A stretch of 64,000 bases of DNA from Plasmodium malariae (taxonomy: Eukaryota; Apicomplexa; Aconoidasida; Haemosporida; Plasmodiidae). How positions within the stretch are numbered: the first letter of the stretch is position 1; every line of letters begins with the position of its first letter. Shown in pieces: positions 1-17,195 of the stretch. The stretch covers positions 2,105,001-2,169,000 of the forward strand of contig NC_041787.1 of NCBI RefSeq assembly GCF_900090045.1, in the 5' to 3' direction. The position numbers and the translations under genes were made by a program. The notes under the pieces were generated by a model, which did no database searches, was not told the DNA's origin, and saw only the letters and a list, made by a program, of their open reading frames with translations.

Positions 1-807
1 GAAGAAAGTATATATGATGATTATGAAGAGAAGTTAAGTAATTCATGTAGGTTTTTTATTTATACATCCAACCCCTTTGACTCAGATATTAGGATGATAA
101 AAGAAAACTGTCTGACTATATATCAATTATTATATACAGAAAAAAAGAAGTGGTGTTCCATATATATATGTACAAACAATGGACCTATGTCAAATTTTAA
201 TTATCATTTATATAAAATATTATGTAGTAAAGATCATATATATATGTACTTTTTTCTGTTAAAGAAATTTATTTTTTCTTGTTACATATATTTCAACTTG
301 GTCAGTATAAAAATATTTTCGTCCTTCACAAACAGAGGAGAAAATATTATTTTGTATGACTTTACAAAAATAATTAATCGAAATAATGTATCGAATGAGG
401 ATGGATTTAAGGAAGATGGATTAAACAAAGATGGGTTTAAAAAAGACGAGAATTCTTACTGTGTATCCTCGGGCGAAAGGGGGGTTAATGGTAGAGAGGA
501 TGGACAAAAACGTAACCAAGGGAAGCAGCCGTTGAAGGAGCAGTTAACTGAGCATTTAACAGAGAAACATATAATGAATCACTTAACAAACCACATAACT
601 GACCACATAACTGACCACATAACGAAGCATCATCAATCAGTGATACAGATCGGAGACTCTGAAACAAATAGAAGGAAGAGGAAACCGATTGAAGAGATAA
701 AAAGCAGTTGTAGTAGTGTCCTTTCCCAAGATAATAATTTAAACTGTAAGTATGAAAAGGAGCGGGCGAATAATTTACTACATCCCAATAGTGGTAGTAG
801 TAGTAGC

Positions 808-848
<41 letters not shown>

Positions 849-3800
849 AAGTAGTAGTAGTAGTGGCAGTAATAGTAATAGTGATAGCAGGATATATGAA
901 TTGAATAAAGAGAATGACAAAAACGAAGAAGCTCAAATACTAAACTTTATATATGACCCATGCAAACATTTACATGAAAATAAAATTAGCATTTGTCAGA
1001 GTTATTTTAATTTCTTTGATAAAGATCAGGCAGATATAAAAAAAAAATTGCAGTTATTTATTAATACTCATTCACCTACTATGATAAATATTACAAAGAG
1101 ATGGAATTCATTTTATTTAAATAAAAATAAAATTTCTTCATTTGTCGAAAAGTTCAAAAACATGAATTTCTCATCCTTTGATAATTTTAAAAAAGATAGT
1201 ACTGAAAAGTTTATACACACGTTTGTTGAAACGTTTTGTGAACTTAGCAGTGCAAAGGGGGGGGAAATGCAGCAGAAAAGGGAGGAAAGTCAAAAGAAAG
1301 AGCGGATGAATGAGGGGCATATAAAGGAAAAGGAGGTAAAGAATGATAGAGTGAGAGATGGCGAAGTGAAAGATGACAACGATAGAGGCAATAACGTTCC
1401 AATATTAGACGGTGCACAAAGTAATTACGACTCTCCAAGTGATAATAAAGAAAAAATTATGAATAGTTTATTTTCATTAAATGAAAATGAAAGGAAAGAA
1501 ATTATATCCATGAGTAATATGACTGATGATAATAATATATATAATGTAGTAGAAATGACTAGGGAGGAAGAGAGCGTCAGTATGAGTGTTGAAAAAAATA
1601 GCTGTGTTAATTATAATACTAATGTAGTGTTAAATAATGTAAATATATATTTAGGTAATGATAATAAAATGAATGAAGGTGATATGTTGGAGAAGGAGGA
1701 GGATAATAGGAATCTATATAAAAAGGACAATATAAAATTAAGAGAAGATTTGGAAGAATATGCATTTAGTAAGAACAGTGTTGTAAGGATGATAGAGGAG
1801 GAGTCTATTGAAAAAAGCACTATTCATGAAAATGCAAGTGGTGAAGATACAGTAATAACAAATGATAATCTTAATGACAATGTTAATTATGATATGGTTG
1901 CACTTAGTGAAGTTCAGATGGTCAAAGGAAGTAGCAATAATAATCTAGATAGCAATGCCGCGTTAAGTACAAATTATTTAGGAAGTAGCAATGATTTAGG
2001 GAGTAGTGACAATTATATGAAAACAAACTATAGCGATTGCAATCGCGTTGATAGTGATGATACAAATGAAGCAGTTAAGGAGAGGAAGAATAGTCATAAC
2101 GAAAATGCTTCTTATTTTATGGGGGAAAGTAACATGCATTCATCTGAAGCGGAAAACAACAATGATGTTGATAGCATTAATGATGATAATAATAATGATG
2201 ATAATAATAATGATGATAATAATAACAATGACGATAACAATGATGATAATAATAATGATGATAATAATAATGATGATAATAATAATGATGATAATAATAA
2301 TGATGATAATAATAACAATGACGATAACAATGATGATAACAATAATAATGATAATAGTAATAATGATAAAGTATACAACACAAGTTATAAACGACTGAAC
2401 ACGTTAAATAAAAACTATCTTCCAAACAACATAATTTTGAACAGCCTAAATATACTGATAACGGACTTAAATGAGTTATACGATTATTTGGAAAATAGTA
2501 GAGACAGCAAACATTTGGTAGTACCTTGTGCTGCAAGCAGGAATAGTAATATCGCGTGCAGCAGTATTTGTAATAGTGTGTGTAACAGTGTGTATAACAG
2601 TGTGTGTAGTAGCATGTGTAATAGCATGTGTAATAGCATGTGTAACAGCATGTGTAATATCGTGTGTAATAGCGTGTGTAACAACGTGTGTAATAGCGTG
2701 TGTAACAACGTGTGTAATAGCGTGTGTAATAGCGTGTGTAACAACGTGTGTAATAGCGTGTGTAACAACGTATATAATAGCGTGTGTAACAACGTATATA
2801 ACAACGTATGTAACAGCTATTGCGGCGTTAAGAACTATGGATATATACACTACTGTGACAGCAACATGATACTGAAAGAAGAGGGTCAAAGGAAGGACTT
2901 ACTATTTAATCTAAAGGAGGATGAGAAAGAAAGGGAGAAGGAGGAAACTGCAGGTAACATATATAAAAACTTAAAAAGGGAAAGAGGAGAGGAAGACGAA
3001 GAATCAGCATATTATAGGAGCATTAATAGAGACGAATACCACAATAATAACAGCAATATTAAGAATAGTATGCAGGAGTATTACAATAATTATAGCAGAT
3101 TGAATAACAATAATAATAATAGTAACAGTAGTAATAGTAACGGTAACTGTAATGGAAATAGTAAGGACGAGTACTACAACATCGAAATATCGTCCGTCGA
3201 TTTCAGGAGCTTTTGTTCAGTATGTTCAGGTATTCAGTATGATAATTTTGAAAATAACCTGAACAGTTCAGAAGAAAATAATTATAAAAAGATAGAAGTG
3301 TTCATGAAAGAAAGCGATTTTTTTTGTAATTGTAATAATATAAACAGTTTTCAAAATGAAAATATAAATGATAATTGTAATTATAAAATTTGTTTTAATG
3401 GTGATATGACCAATGAAGAATATTATATGTTAAAAAAGAAAGATATAGAAAAGATGAACAGAGCAATAGATGAAATAATTTATATGAATCATGGAGATGG
3501 CATGTTTGAGGGCGAAGAAGGAGGAACAGCAGGAACACATGCAGCAGCAGGGGAAGGAGGAGGACGAGGTAGAAGAACTAGTAAATTTGATTTGAAAAAC
3601 AAATATATAGGGAAAAATAAAAATAAAATATTAACAGAAGGTAGTAATAGTAAAGATTATGCAGGAAAAACATTAACAAGTAGAGAGTTAAGAAATATAA
3701 GGAGAAATAAATTAACAAAAAGTCAACAAATAGATCATCAAAAGGGTAATAGTACAAGTAGTAGGGTAGTACCAAAAGTTTCTTCTCAAGGTTATGATAT

Positions 3801-4164
3801 GAAATCACCAAGGGTTAAGAAGTTAGAGAAATTTACAAGTGTTGATCAAGAAGAGTTAAGAGAAGTTTTTGGACCTACAGGAGTATCAGGTGTTTATTTT
3901 GAAAAAAGTAGAAGCAGTTGGACAGCACAATATAAAGTTAGTGGAGGAAAAAGAAGAGCAAAAAGGTTTCTAGTTACTAAAAACATGACTTATGAAGAAA
4001 TTGAAAATGTTAAACAACAATGTATTGCATATAGAAAACAAATGGAAAAGGAGTATATAAAGGAATTTTTAAATGAAGAAAAAAAGAGAGTAACTAATAG
4101 TACTCATGGTTCATCCAAAAAGTCTAAAAGGAAAAGAAAGATGAAAAGTTTTTATGACTGTTAG
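1..4164 (+). CDS. AP2-G2: ApiAP2 transcription factor AP2-G2, 5' partial
   Basis: The reading frame is open from base 1, so the start lies left of the window; the ATG at 94 is internal. About 1387 residues are visible. Near the C-terminus (about 3870-4050) is one AP2 DNA-binding domain, seen as SGVYFEKSRSSWTAQYKV followed by a KRRAKRF strand and a helix with YEEIENVKQQC; a Lys/Arg-rich tail (SKKSKRKRKMK) follows. The rest is low-complexity: a Ser run (793-890), Asn/Asp blocks (2179-2370) and a Cys-periodic array (2553-2823). ApiAP2 proteins are the main sequence-specific regulators in Apicomplexa. AP2-G2 is known as a repressor needed for gametocyte maturation. The assignment rests on the C-terminal AP2 domain plus position beside plasmepsin IV, where AP2-G2 sits in P. 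falciparum and P. berghei. It converges on the plasmepsin gene. AP2 domain certain; the specific paralogue is inferred from synteny. Confidence 0.88.
793..890 (+). repeat. AGT microsatellite coding for poly-serine
   Basis: An (AGT)n run, interrupted by GGT/GGA and AAT, encodes about 30 mostly serine residues inside AP2-G2. It stays in frame and is a typical Plasmodium low-complexity insert. Confidence 0.9.
2179..2370 (+). repeat. GATGATAATAAT-type array coding for Asn/Asp
   Basis: In-frame trinucleotide repeats (gat/aat/aac) encode alternating DD and NNN blocks in AP2-G2. The acidic Asn/Asp tract is about 64 residues long. Confidence 0.9.
2553..2823 (+). repeat. 12-bp tandem array coding for a CNSV/CNNV repeat
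   Basis: About 22 imperfect copies of a 12-bp unit (tgtaatagcgtg and variants) encode a four-residue repeat C-N-(S/N)-(V/M) inside AP2-G2. A few cysteines are replaced by tyrosine (tgt to tat). The array is in frame throughout. Confidence 0.92.
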
Positions 4165-4716
4165 GTGGAAAAGTGGTGGTGGAGGGGAAGTGAGAAAAGT
4201 TCGTGCGTTTATGTATGTGAATCTTTTTTGTTTTCCTTTTATCCGTTTTGGAGTTACTATAATTAGATAGTGAAAATATAGTGGATGGTATATAGTAGTA
4301 ATGTGTATTATACATATATATTATATTTGCACGTATTGTACACATATATACGAGTAGGTATTATATAAATACGAACGCGTAATTAGTATGTATGTGTGCA
4401 TATATTAATATATATATATATACTCCTGCGCATGCCGCTTCACCCCCCTACTCGACCGCTGAGCGAAGGCTCTTTGAAATTACCTAGTGCAGAAGTAAGT
4501 AATGCCCGTTTTTATACATTTTATTTTATTTTTTTTTTTATGTAATGATGTTAACGTCTTTCCTTTTTTATACCTTTAAAAAATTTCTTTTTTTATGATA
4601 ATTTTTGTTTATAAATTTCTACAAAAAAGTCAATGGCAGTTTTTCATGTTACACGCTTCCTTGATTTTTTATACGTAACGAAGTACACTTATAATTATTT
4701 TGTTACACCTGTATAT

Positions 4717-4772
<56 letters not shown>

Positions 4773-4835
4773 CATACACTTATACATACATATATAATCA
4801 ACATTATGCCCATGACATCCGCATTTTTTATGCGT

Positions 4836-4872
<37 letters not shown>

Positions 4873-5419
4873 TATAAAAAAATATTAATAATAGAAAATA
4901 ATAAAATATGCAACGTTGTTAAACAAAACATGGTATGAAGTGGTTAATGGGCATGGCATAAATAATGCAAAAGGTATAACGGAAGAAATATTTTATCATC
5001 CGTACGATTACGATTATCTGTTGCAATTCATACGGTAAAACAGTACTACTGGACTTGAATTATTTATGTTAAGCTTTATGCAAAATTTTGTCAAAGACCT
5101 TCAATCATTGCACACTCCTATATGTGTGTGCGAGTAATAAATAGATATTTTTCGACTTATCCTGGGGGGAAATGGGCATGATAAATATAAAGTCCATATA
5201 TATAAGAAGCACTTATATATGCATTTTAGCCGTAACGCTTTGTAAAATTTAATAAGCAACATATAATAAACTCGCTCAACATATATAATAAAATGGGGGT
5301 AGTTATTTTAACTTTCTTGAAAAGCTAGTAAAAATAATAATGGCATTTATTCGTACTATGTGCATTGGGGCAACAATGAAATGTCTTATATAAGCAATGC
5401 TATACAGAGGAACTTATGT

Positions 5420-5469
<50 letters not shown>

Positions 5470-6793
5470 GTATATGTACATATGCCTACATTTTCGTAAG
5501 GTCAATAAAACGAAGTTATATACTATATATATAATAGAGGAGGGCTTATATAATAACAAATAATCATCAAATTTTACATGTAAGAAATTCTACCTCTTTA
5601 AAAATTAAATTTCATTTTACTAATATTCTGAGTTCAACATAAATTTTACTAACATATAGGGAAGAACTTTTTATTATTTTTAAAGGGAAATATAATAATG
5701 ATACATATTTAATATACCATTCCCGCTTTCTCTTTGGATATGCTTCTCCGTATATATATATATATACACAACATACATCCTTGTGGCTTTTAAGTCATAT
5801 ATATTTCTTTCCTTTTAACTACACATCTTATTAAACAATATGATATAGTATAATAACATAACATTCTTATTACTACTATTTTTCTCACAATATATTTTAC
5901 TACAATTTTCTAATGAAGTAATGGAGTTAAATGTAAATATTATTATTTTATGTAAACGTTAATATTTATCTTCATTAAAAAAAAAAAAAAAAGAGAACAA
6001 TAAAATAACAAATAATTTTCTTAAAAAAAAATTATAATAATATAGTAAAACATACATATATATATATATATATAAACGTATATAATATTATGTATAATTT
6101 TGCTCGCCTTAAAGAAGTAACAATTTATTACTTTATACACACATAATATAATATATTATTTTATTAACAACGCGAATGGAAAGGAAAAAAGATCAAAATT
6201 GAGTAATACATTAAAAAGTAAGAAACAATTTGGAAGTTTTACATATTTACTTTTCGTGGTAAATGGTACTTGAATATGTAAAATATATGTATACATGTAT
6301 ATAATATATATACATATATATAATATATGGTATTATATTACTGTAAGCTTATCTAATATTATTATCATATGTTTGTATAGTATTATATTTTAATAACTAT
6401 ACACGTATAATATATAACTAAACGTATATACTATATAATATATAAAATGCTATATAACAAGTTATATATAATATAACTATTATATATCATAAATTCAGTA
6501 TTCCGTTGAACTATTTACATACTCGAAAAAATAGGACATGTGAAACGTGCGTTTGTCAGTAGCGGTAGTTATGGTTTAGTATAGTTTTTAGTTAGTGGAA
6601 GGAATTATTTTAGATAATCAAAAGCAAAGAAAAAAAAGATGTACGTTTATTAAAAGAAATTTAGTTCAAGCTAAGCACTATTCATATATATACTCATACA
6701 TATATATATATATATACATACATATATATATACATACATATATATACACATACATAATATATATAATACACACACATATATTTATATAAACAA

Positions 6794-6840
<47 letters not shown>

Positions 6841-7047
6841 GGTTTTTGTTCATTTTATCATTTTATCGTTTTATCGTTTTATCGTTTTATCATTTTATCG
6901 TTTTATCGTTTTATCGTTTTATCGTTTTATCATTTTATCGTTTTATTATTTTATTATTATTTTTTTTTTTTTTTTCTCTCTTCTTTCGTTTTGGCTCGAC
7001 TACTTATGGGTCTCGTTCACTTTTTACTCGTTTTTGTTAATAACTCC

Positions 7048-7078
<31 letters not shown>

Positions 7079-7095
7079 GATTAACTTGTATTCTT
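4165..7095. other. Intergenic region between convergent genes
   Basis: No gene is supported here. It holds the 3' flanks of AP2-G2 and plasmepsin IV. Contents: (TA)n runs at about 4720-4767, 4842-4867, 5421-5465 and 6798-6838; a short GC-richer island at 4423-4492; a 10-bp tandem array (ttttatcgtt units) at about 6850-6950; and poly-T at 6960-6975 and 7051-7078 just past the plasmepsin stop. Confidence 0.7.
6850..6950. repeat. 10-bp tandem repeat, unit ttttatcgtt
   Basis: About ten copies with a cg/ca variation in the unit lie in the 3' flank of plasmepsin IV. The array is not the Plasmodium telomere repeat (GGGTTYA). Confidence 0.85.
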
Positions 7096-12005
<4,910 letters not shown>

Positions 12006-13640
12006 TTAAACTTGTAGTTTTTTGAATGCTTTGCAGTAATTTATTCCATACTCAGTAGAGTAGTAAATGCCTGAAGAAGAGAAAAAAAATTCAATGTAAA
12101 ACGTGTATGCGCATGAATTAACGTGTAAATATAAATTTATATATATATACATACATATATATATGCATGTATGTATGTGTATGTATGTATATGCCAATAT
12201 GGACTAATTCCATTGTTGTTAAAACTGCAATTATATGTACTACAAAAATCATTCTGTTTATTCAATATGACAAATGAAGAATTAATATATTTAAAATGTG
12301 CTGTTAATTTATATATTCTTTCCAATTCGCATATTTTATTTTGATATATAATAATATAGTGCTATATGCACATATGTTATATGCCTACAATTTTTGCGCG
12401 CATGGGTGTATTCATGGGCAATAATTTGTATGGTTTTACGCATTCGCGTATACATATATATACATGTGTACGTTTTCGTTATTCTATTTGTCGAACCTGT
12501 CTCTGCGTCGAACACGCACGCCAAATCGGGGGACATTAGATGATCAGCTGATGAATTACACGAATCAGATATACATTTTTGCTCATTCGAGTTAACAAAT
12601 GACCATTTGCATTCATGTGAGGGGTTTTGCTTTTTCTTCTCCTTTTCCTCTTTACTTATTTTGAATTTAAGGGGGATATTTAAATTGGAAATAGGTGCCT
12701 TCTCCTTATTTAAACGAAGATCATAAGAATAGTCATACATGATTAATTGATCTTGTATTATTAGATAAATTTCTAAATCCGTAATATATGGCTTCCTTGC
12801 TGTAATTAGAAAATCTTTCTTATAGTCTATTGAACTTGCCACTGGAGAAGAGCTTCTTAATTCTATATATATGTGTACCTTTGGTGGTATAATTATAAGA
12901 GCAATTATATTTTTTTTAAAACTACATAAAGGACCTTTAAAAATTTCCAATTTTTTCGGAACAATCATAGTTCCCCATGAGAAAAAATGTATAAAATAGT
13001 TATATTTTCCATTGGTTAATGGAAGTTTTGGTAATTTCATTGTATTTAATTCTTGATTCTGTTCATATGCTCCATATAATAATGCTAAATTATTAATTGG
13101 ATGACAACAACAAAATCCTTCAGAAAAGTCAATACTGTTTATCTTAAATGAGTCTGTTTTGTTATTAACTTTACTAATAACTAAACATTTTTCAGGAATT
13201 ACTCTAACAAATATATTACTATGGTTTAATATAAAAACTGTAGGTCTCCATGCTTTGGGTAAAACTGGAAGACGTTGATAACTATTCCATGTAATTATAC
13301 TACTTGTTATAGGCAATTTAATTAATATTTTTTGCCCCCCCTCAATACATAATGTTACTTCATTATTTTTGTACACCTTGATATTATACTTCCCACTCAA
13401 AGACGCTTCTAATTCTGCTGGTATAAATTTTTCTTCAACTGGTTTTAATGTTAAAATGCGGTCGTCTTCGAATATTGTTTTTTTAAGGTTTAATGGTTTC
13501 TCCAATGCTGTCCATGAATTCCCATCAAAAAAAAAAGTGGAGGTTAATATTTTTGCTCTTTTTAGAAGAGTGTAATTTTCCGGTTCTGCAAAATTTTCGA
13601 AACTTTGAGCCGCTTGGAATGGATTAACTGAATCTGTCAT
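12006..13640 (-). CDS. Conserved protein of unknown function, three exons
   Basis: I do not recognise the family. Exon 1 starts at the ATG at 13640 (MTDSVNPFQAAQ) and runs to about 12472. Exon 3 is clear: a pyrimidine-rich acceptor (ctcttcttcag) at 12071 opens 12006-12070, ending ...KAFKKLQV. Exon 2 (about 12317 to 12241) encodes a continuous segment, HFKYINSSFVILNKQ, and ends at a GTACAT donor. The junction of exons 1 and 2 is the weak point. AAAAC|GTACAC to an acceptor at 12318 keeps frame and gives 436 residues, but both sites are poor. The protein is rich in beta-strand-like segments with a short Lys/Glu linker; no signal peptide or membrane helix is visible. By gene order it would be the neighbour of the plasmepsin cluster in P. 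falciparum. It lies head to head with the giant gene at 16939. Confidence 0.72.
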
Positions 13641-14730
13641 TTTTTAGTCTTCCACTTTTGGTAAATATTTTTGTGATCCTTCAAGACTTGGTGTGAACTG
13701 TATATATGTATATATTTTTTTTTTTTTTTGGCTGCGCAAAATTTTTCTCGTATGTACGATATTTTTGTGAGTTTTAACGTGTTACCACTGTGTTTTATCA
13801 GAGACACTAAGATTTTAGTAAAAGAGCAGAAAAAAGACGTATGCATGTGCACATATATATATTTGTATATGTAAATATATATATAATTATTTGTATTTGT
13901 AGTTATATGTAGTTATATATACACGTACAAAAAATAAAACTTTTTTTTCTTTCTTTTTTAATTTATGTGAAATGGGCTTATGGTGCATAAAAATAAATAT
14001 TTTAAAAAATATACTTTTTTTAAGTTCATGTCAGTAATATTTTTTTTATATTTATTTTAATTTAATTTTTTTTTTTTTTTTAATATTTACAACTGTTTAT
14101 TAAAAGCTAGTTATTGGACACGCTTGAGGCATATTTCAAATATTTTACCTTGCTGTACATGCATTATTTTTCAGTTGTAAAAAAATTTAACGCTGATAAT
14201 ACTTTATAAACTATTGAGGAAAGTGGGGAGATCAAACTTTTAGCATGTACAGTAGATAATTTTTTTTTTTGTAAAAAGAAATTTTTATCCTTGCAACACA
14301 TAATGTTCCTATTTTGTTTTATTTTATTTTGCTATTATTTTTTATTATTTTTATTTTAATTTTTATTTTAATTTTTATTTTTTTGCTGTTAAGCTACATT
14401 TACATAATTCATGATGGTGTAAGTTGAGTTGCTCGAAATTTGTGCTTCATTATGCAGTTGCTAATTATTTAACTCTCTAAATAGATTTATTCCGCTCAAC
14501 TATTTTTTTTTTTTCTTTTTAATACAGTTGTTTATTGGATATTATTCATTTTTCCATGTGCTGCTTCATTTTGCTATATTTAGTCTTAATGTGCCTTATG
14601 TTACTACATTTTGTCTTATGCCATTTTACTTTTTTTTTTTTGGTGCTAGCCTATAAAATTGGTCCTTATTTATTGTTGAACATTTTTTTTTTTTGTATGC
14701 ATTTATAAATTTTACTTGAAATGTCACATG

Positions 14731-14776
<46 letters not shown>

Positions 14777-16106
14777 AATTTTAAAGGAATTATAAATGGA
14801 AAGTGATATATATATTAAAATGCCAAATTACAAGTTGCATGTGCATATTTTTTTGATGGTTATTTTTTTTTTCTTGTATGAGGGAACTGTAAGACATATA
14901 TTGTTTATTCCCATGAATAGAGGAAAAATCATACGAAAATGGTTAGCTCAGTAAAATTAAAAAGAAAAAAAAATTATAGTCAAGTATAAAAAAAAAAAAA
15001 AAAAATATAAATATATATTAAGAAAAATGAAAGCATATTTCTGCTTAAGTATAGGGAGTATTCCTACAGTGCAAGATTCAGAATAAGAAAAACAATTTTC
15101 TACTTAGATACTTTTTTCAAAAATAAAAAATAAAATAAAATAAAATAAAAAAACAATATAAAATAAAAAAAAAAAGTATAAAATAAAATAACGTGTTTTA
15201 CTTCTTACAACTTATCTTGTAATATTTAAATTAAAAACTTGTAAAATATATGTACATTTTTTTTTTTTTTGAAATGTAAAGGAAAATAGAATTTTTTTTC
15301 TCTATAAATATGTTCATTTTTTGCGTTAATTTTAGCGAATATTTGAGGAACAAATAAAAATTGTGGCACTGTATATATAAATGCATGTACTATACAAATT
15401 GTACAACTCTGCAAATGCAAAGTTGTTATGTCTGGGAGTGTATACCTCCTTTTTTCCCATCATAATTAAATTGGCGCATGTTTATCTATTAAATGCCTTT
15501 AAAAGCAGAAACTACATTAAGTACGTAAAATATTGTGCACACGTTACTACACCGCTTTCTATATATGAGAAATATTAATGTATTATTTAAGCTACAAAAA
15601 TAAAAAAATGTATTGAAATTCTTTACAAGAAAAGAAAAACTCCTGTAGATGAAGAATTCATTGTGCTTAAGGTGTGCAGTTATTTTTCCTATATAAAATT
15701 AATAAAATAGAGATACCTACAGAAATATAGAATTTATCTTCAACTCTTCATAATGTGAAAAATGCAAAATAAAAAAAAAGAAAATGAAAAAGAAAATGAA
15801 AAAGAAAATGAAAATGAAAAAGAAAAAGAAAAAGAAAATGAAAATGAAAATGAAAAAGAAAAAGAAAAAAATTTATTCACTTACATCACAGCCAAAATAA
15901 AAAACCAGTGAACTCGTAATTTGTTTGTTGTAATATTTATTCCTATGTTGTACATACAATCCCATTTTTTAAAGAATAAATGTGTAAGTGTAATTTTTCT
16001 TATAATAAGTATTTCTTCAATATTTCGTAATGAGTACAATTAGGGAAAAAATTCTACCTTATCTATATATATTTAGAATGTAAAGTGTAATACATATTTA
16101 TGAGCT

Positions 16107-16139
<33 letters not shown>

Positions 16140-16938
16140 CTTCTCTTAATTGTCATTTTTATCCTATGTCCATTATTGAACAATTTTGTCATAATGGACA
16201 TATTTTTTTTTGAGCAAGTAGATCTAGTTCTTATTTCTATTTTATATGAGGATTAAATAATTTTTTAATACCAAAGGGGAGGAAAGGAAACACTCGCATC
16301 GTACATATTATGTGCAATAGCTACACAAGGGAGGAAACACCCTTCTTCTATACGATTATTTATATTTTTTAGACTTTTTCATTATACACTTCATTCACCA
16401 TTAAGCACAACAGTAGTGATGATTTAATAAGAGAATTCGAAAACTGAAAAAAAAAAAAAAAAAAAAAAATAGGAAACAAGAAATAATCAAAGTGAATACT
16501 TATAACAAAGACGATTGTGTTACAATATTTGAGAAAAATTTTTAGTACCATTGTGCACAATTGAAAGTCACTTAAGGGGTAAAATATAAAAAAACAAAAT
16601 AAAAGTAATAAAATAAAGTAGAATAAAGAAGTGAATATAAAATAAGTAGATATAAGAGTTATATAAGGTAAGTAGACACAACAAATAAATAAATGATGCA
16701 TCTTCTAGTAGGGAAAAGGGAATATACATAATATATACGTACATAAATATTTGTGTGCAATTATAAAAGTTGGATACACTTCGTTGCTGTCCATGTGAGA
16801 GGGGGCTTTTAAAAACGTGGGGCGAAAAAAGAACGAAAATAAATTTCATTTTAATTCTAAAAAAATAGAAGCTAGAGGAAATAACAAAAAAGAAGAAAAA
16901 AAAAAAAAAAAAAAATATGCTTTTATACGTCCAGAAAA
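13641..16938. other. 3.3-kb divergent intergenic region
   Basis: It must hold the promoters of both flanking genes, which are transcribed away from each other; no specific element can be named. Contents: many poly-A/poly-T tracts (for example 16111-16139 and 16448-16469), a (TA)n at 14749-14774, and a purine array of aaaatg/aaaaag hexamers at 15775-15868. That array could encode a Lys/Glu/Asn peptide of about 50 residues from 15762, but nothing supports it as a gene. Confidence 0.65.
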
Positions 16939-17163
16939 ATGGTAAGTTGTTTAGTTCCTAAAATTAAAAGAGGGTGTTGTTATATGCCTGAAGAAAATTA
17001 TTCTATCAATTTGAAGTATAATAATGCAAAAAATCACGACATGAGAAGAAACAGCAGTTTTAGGAATTATGAATTATCGAATGTATATTCTGAATTATTT
17101 AGTAAAATAGGTGGTAAAAATGGTAAAAATATTATACCTTTCTTATGTGGTAGTTCAGTTGAG

Positions 17164-17195
<32 letters not shown>

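Noticed and set aside
2112..2889. Several open frames on both strands over the AP2-G2 repeats
   Set aside because: They are shadows of in-frame trinucleotide and 12-bp repeats; the AP2-G2 frame explains the sequence.
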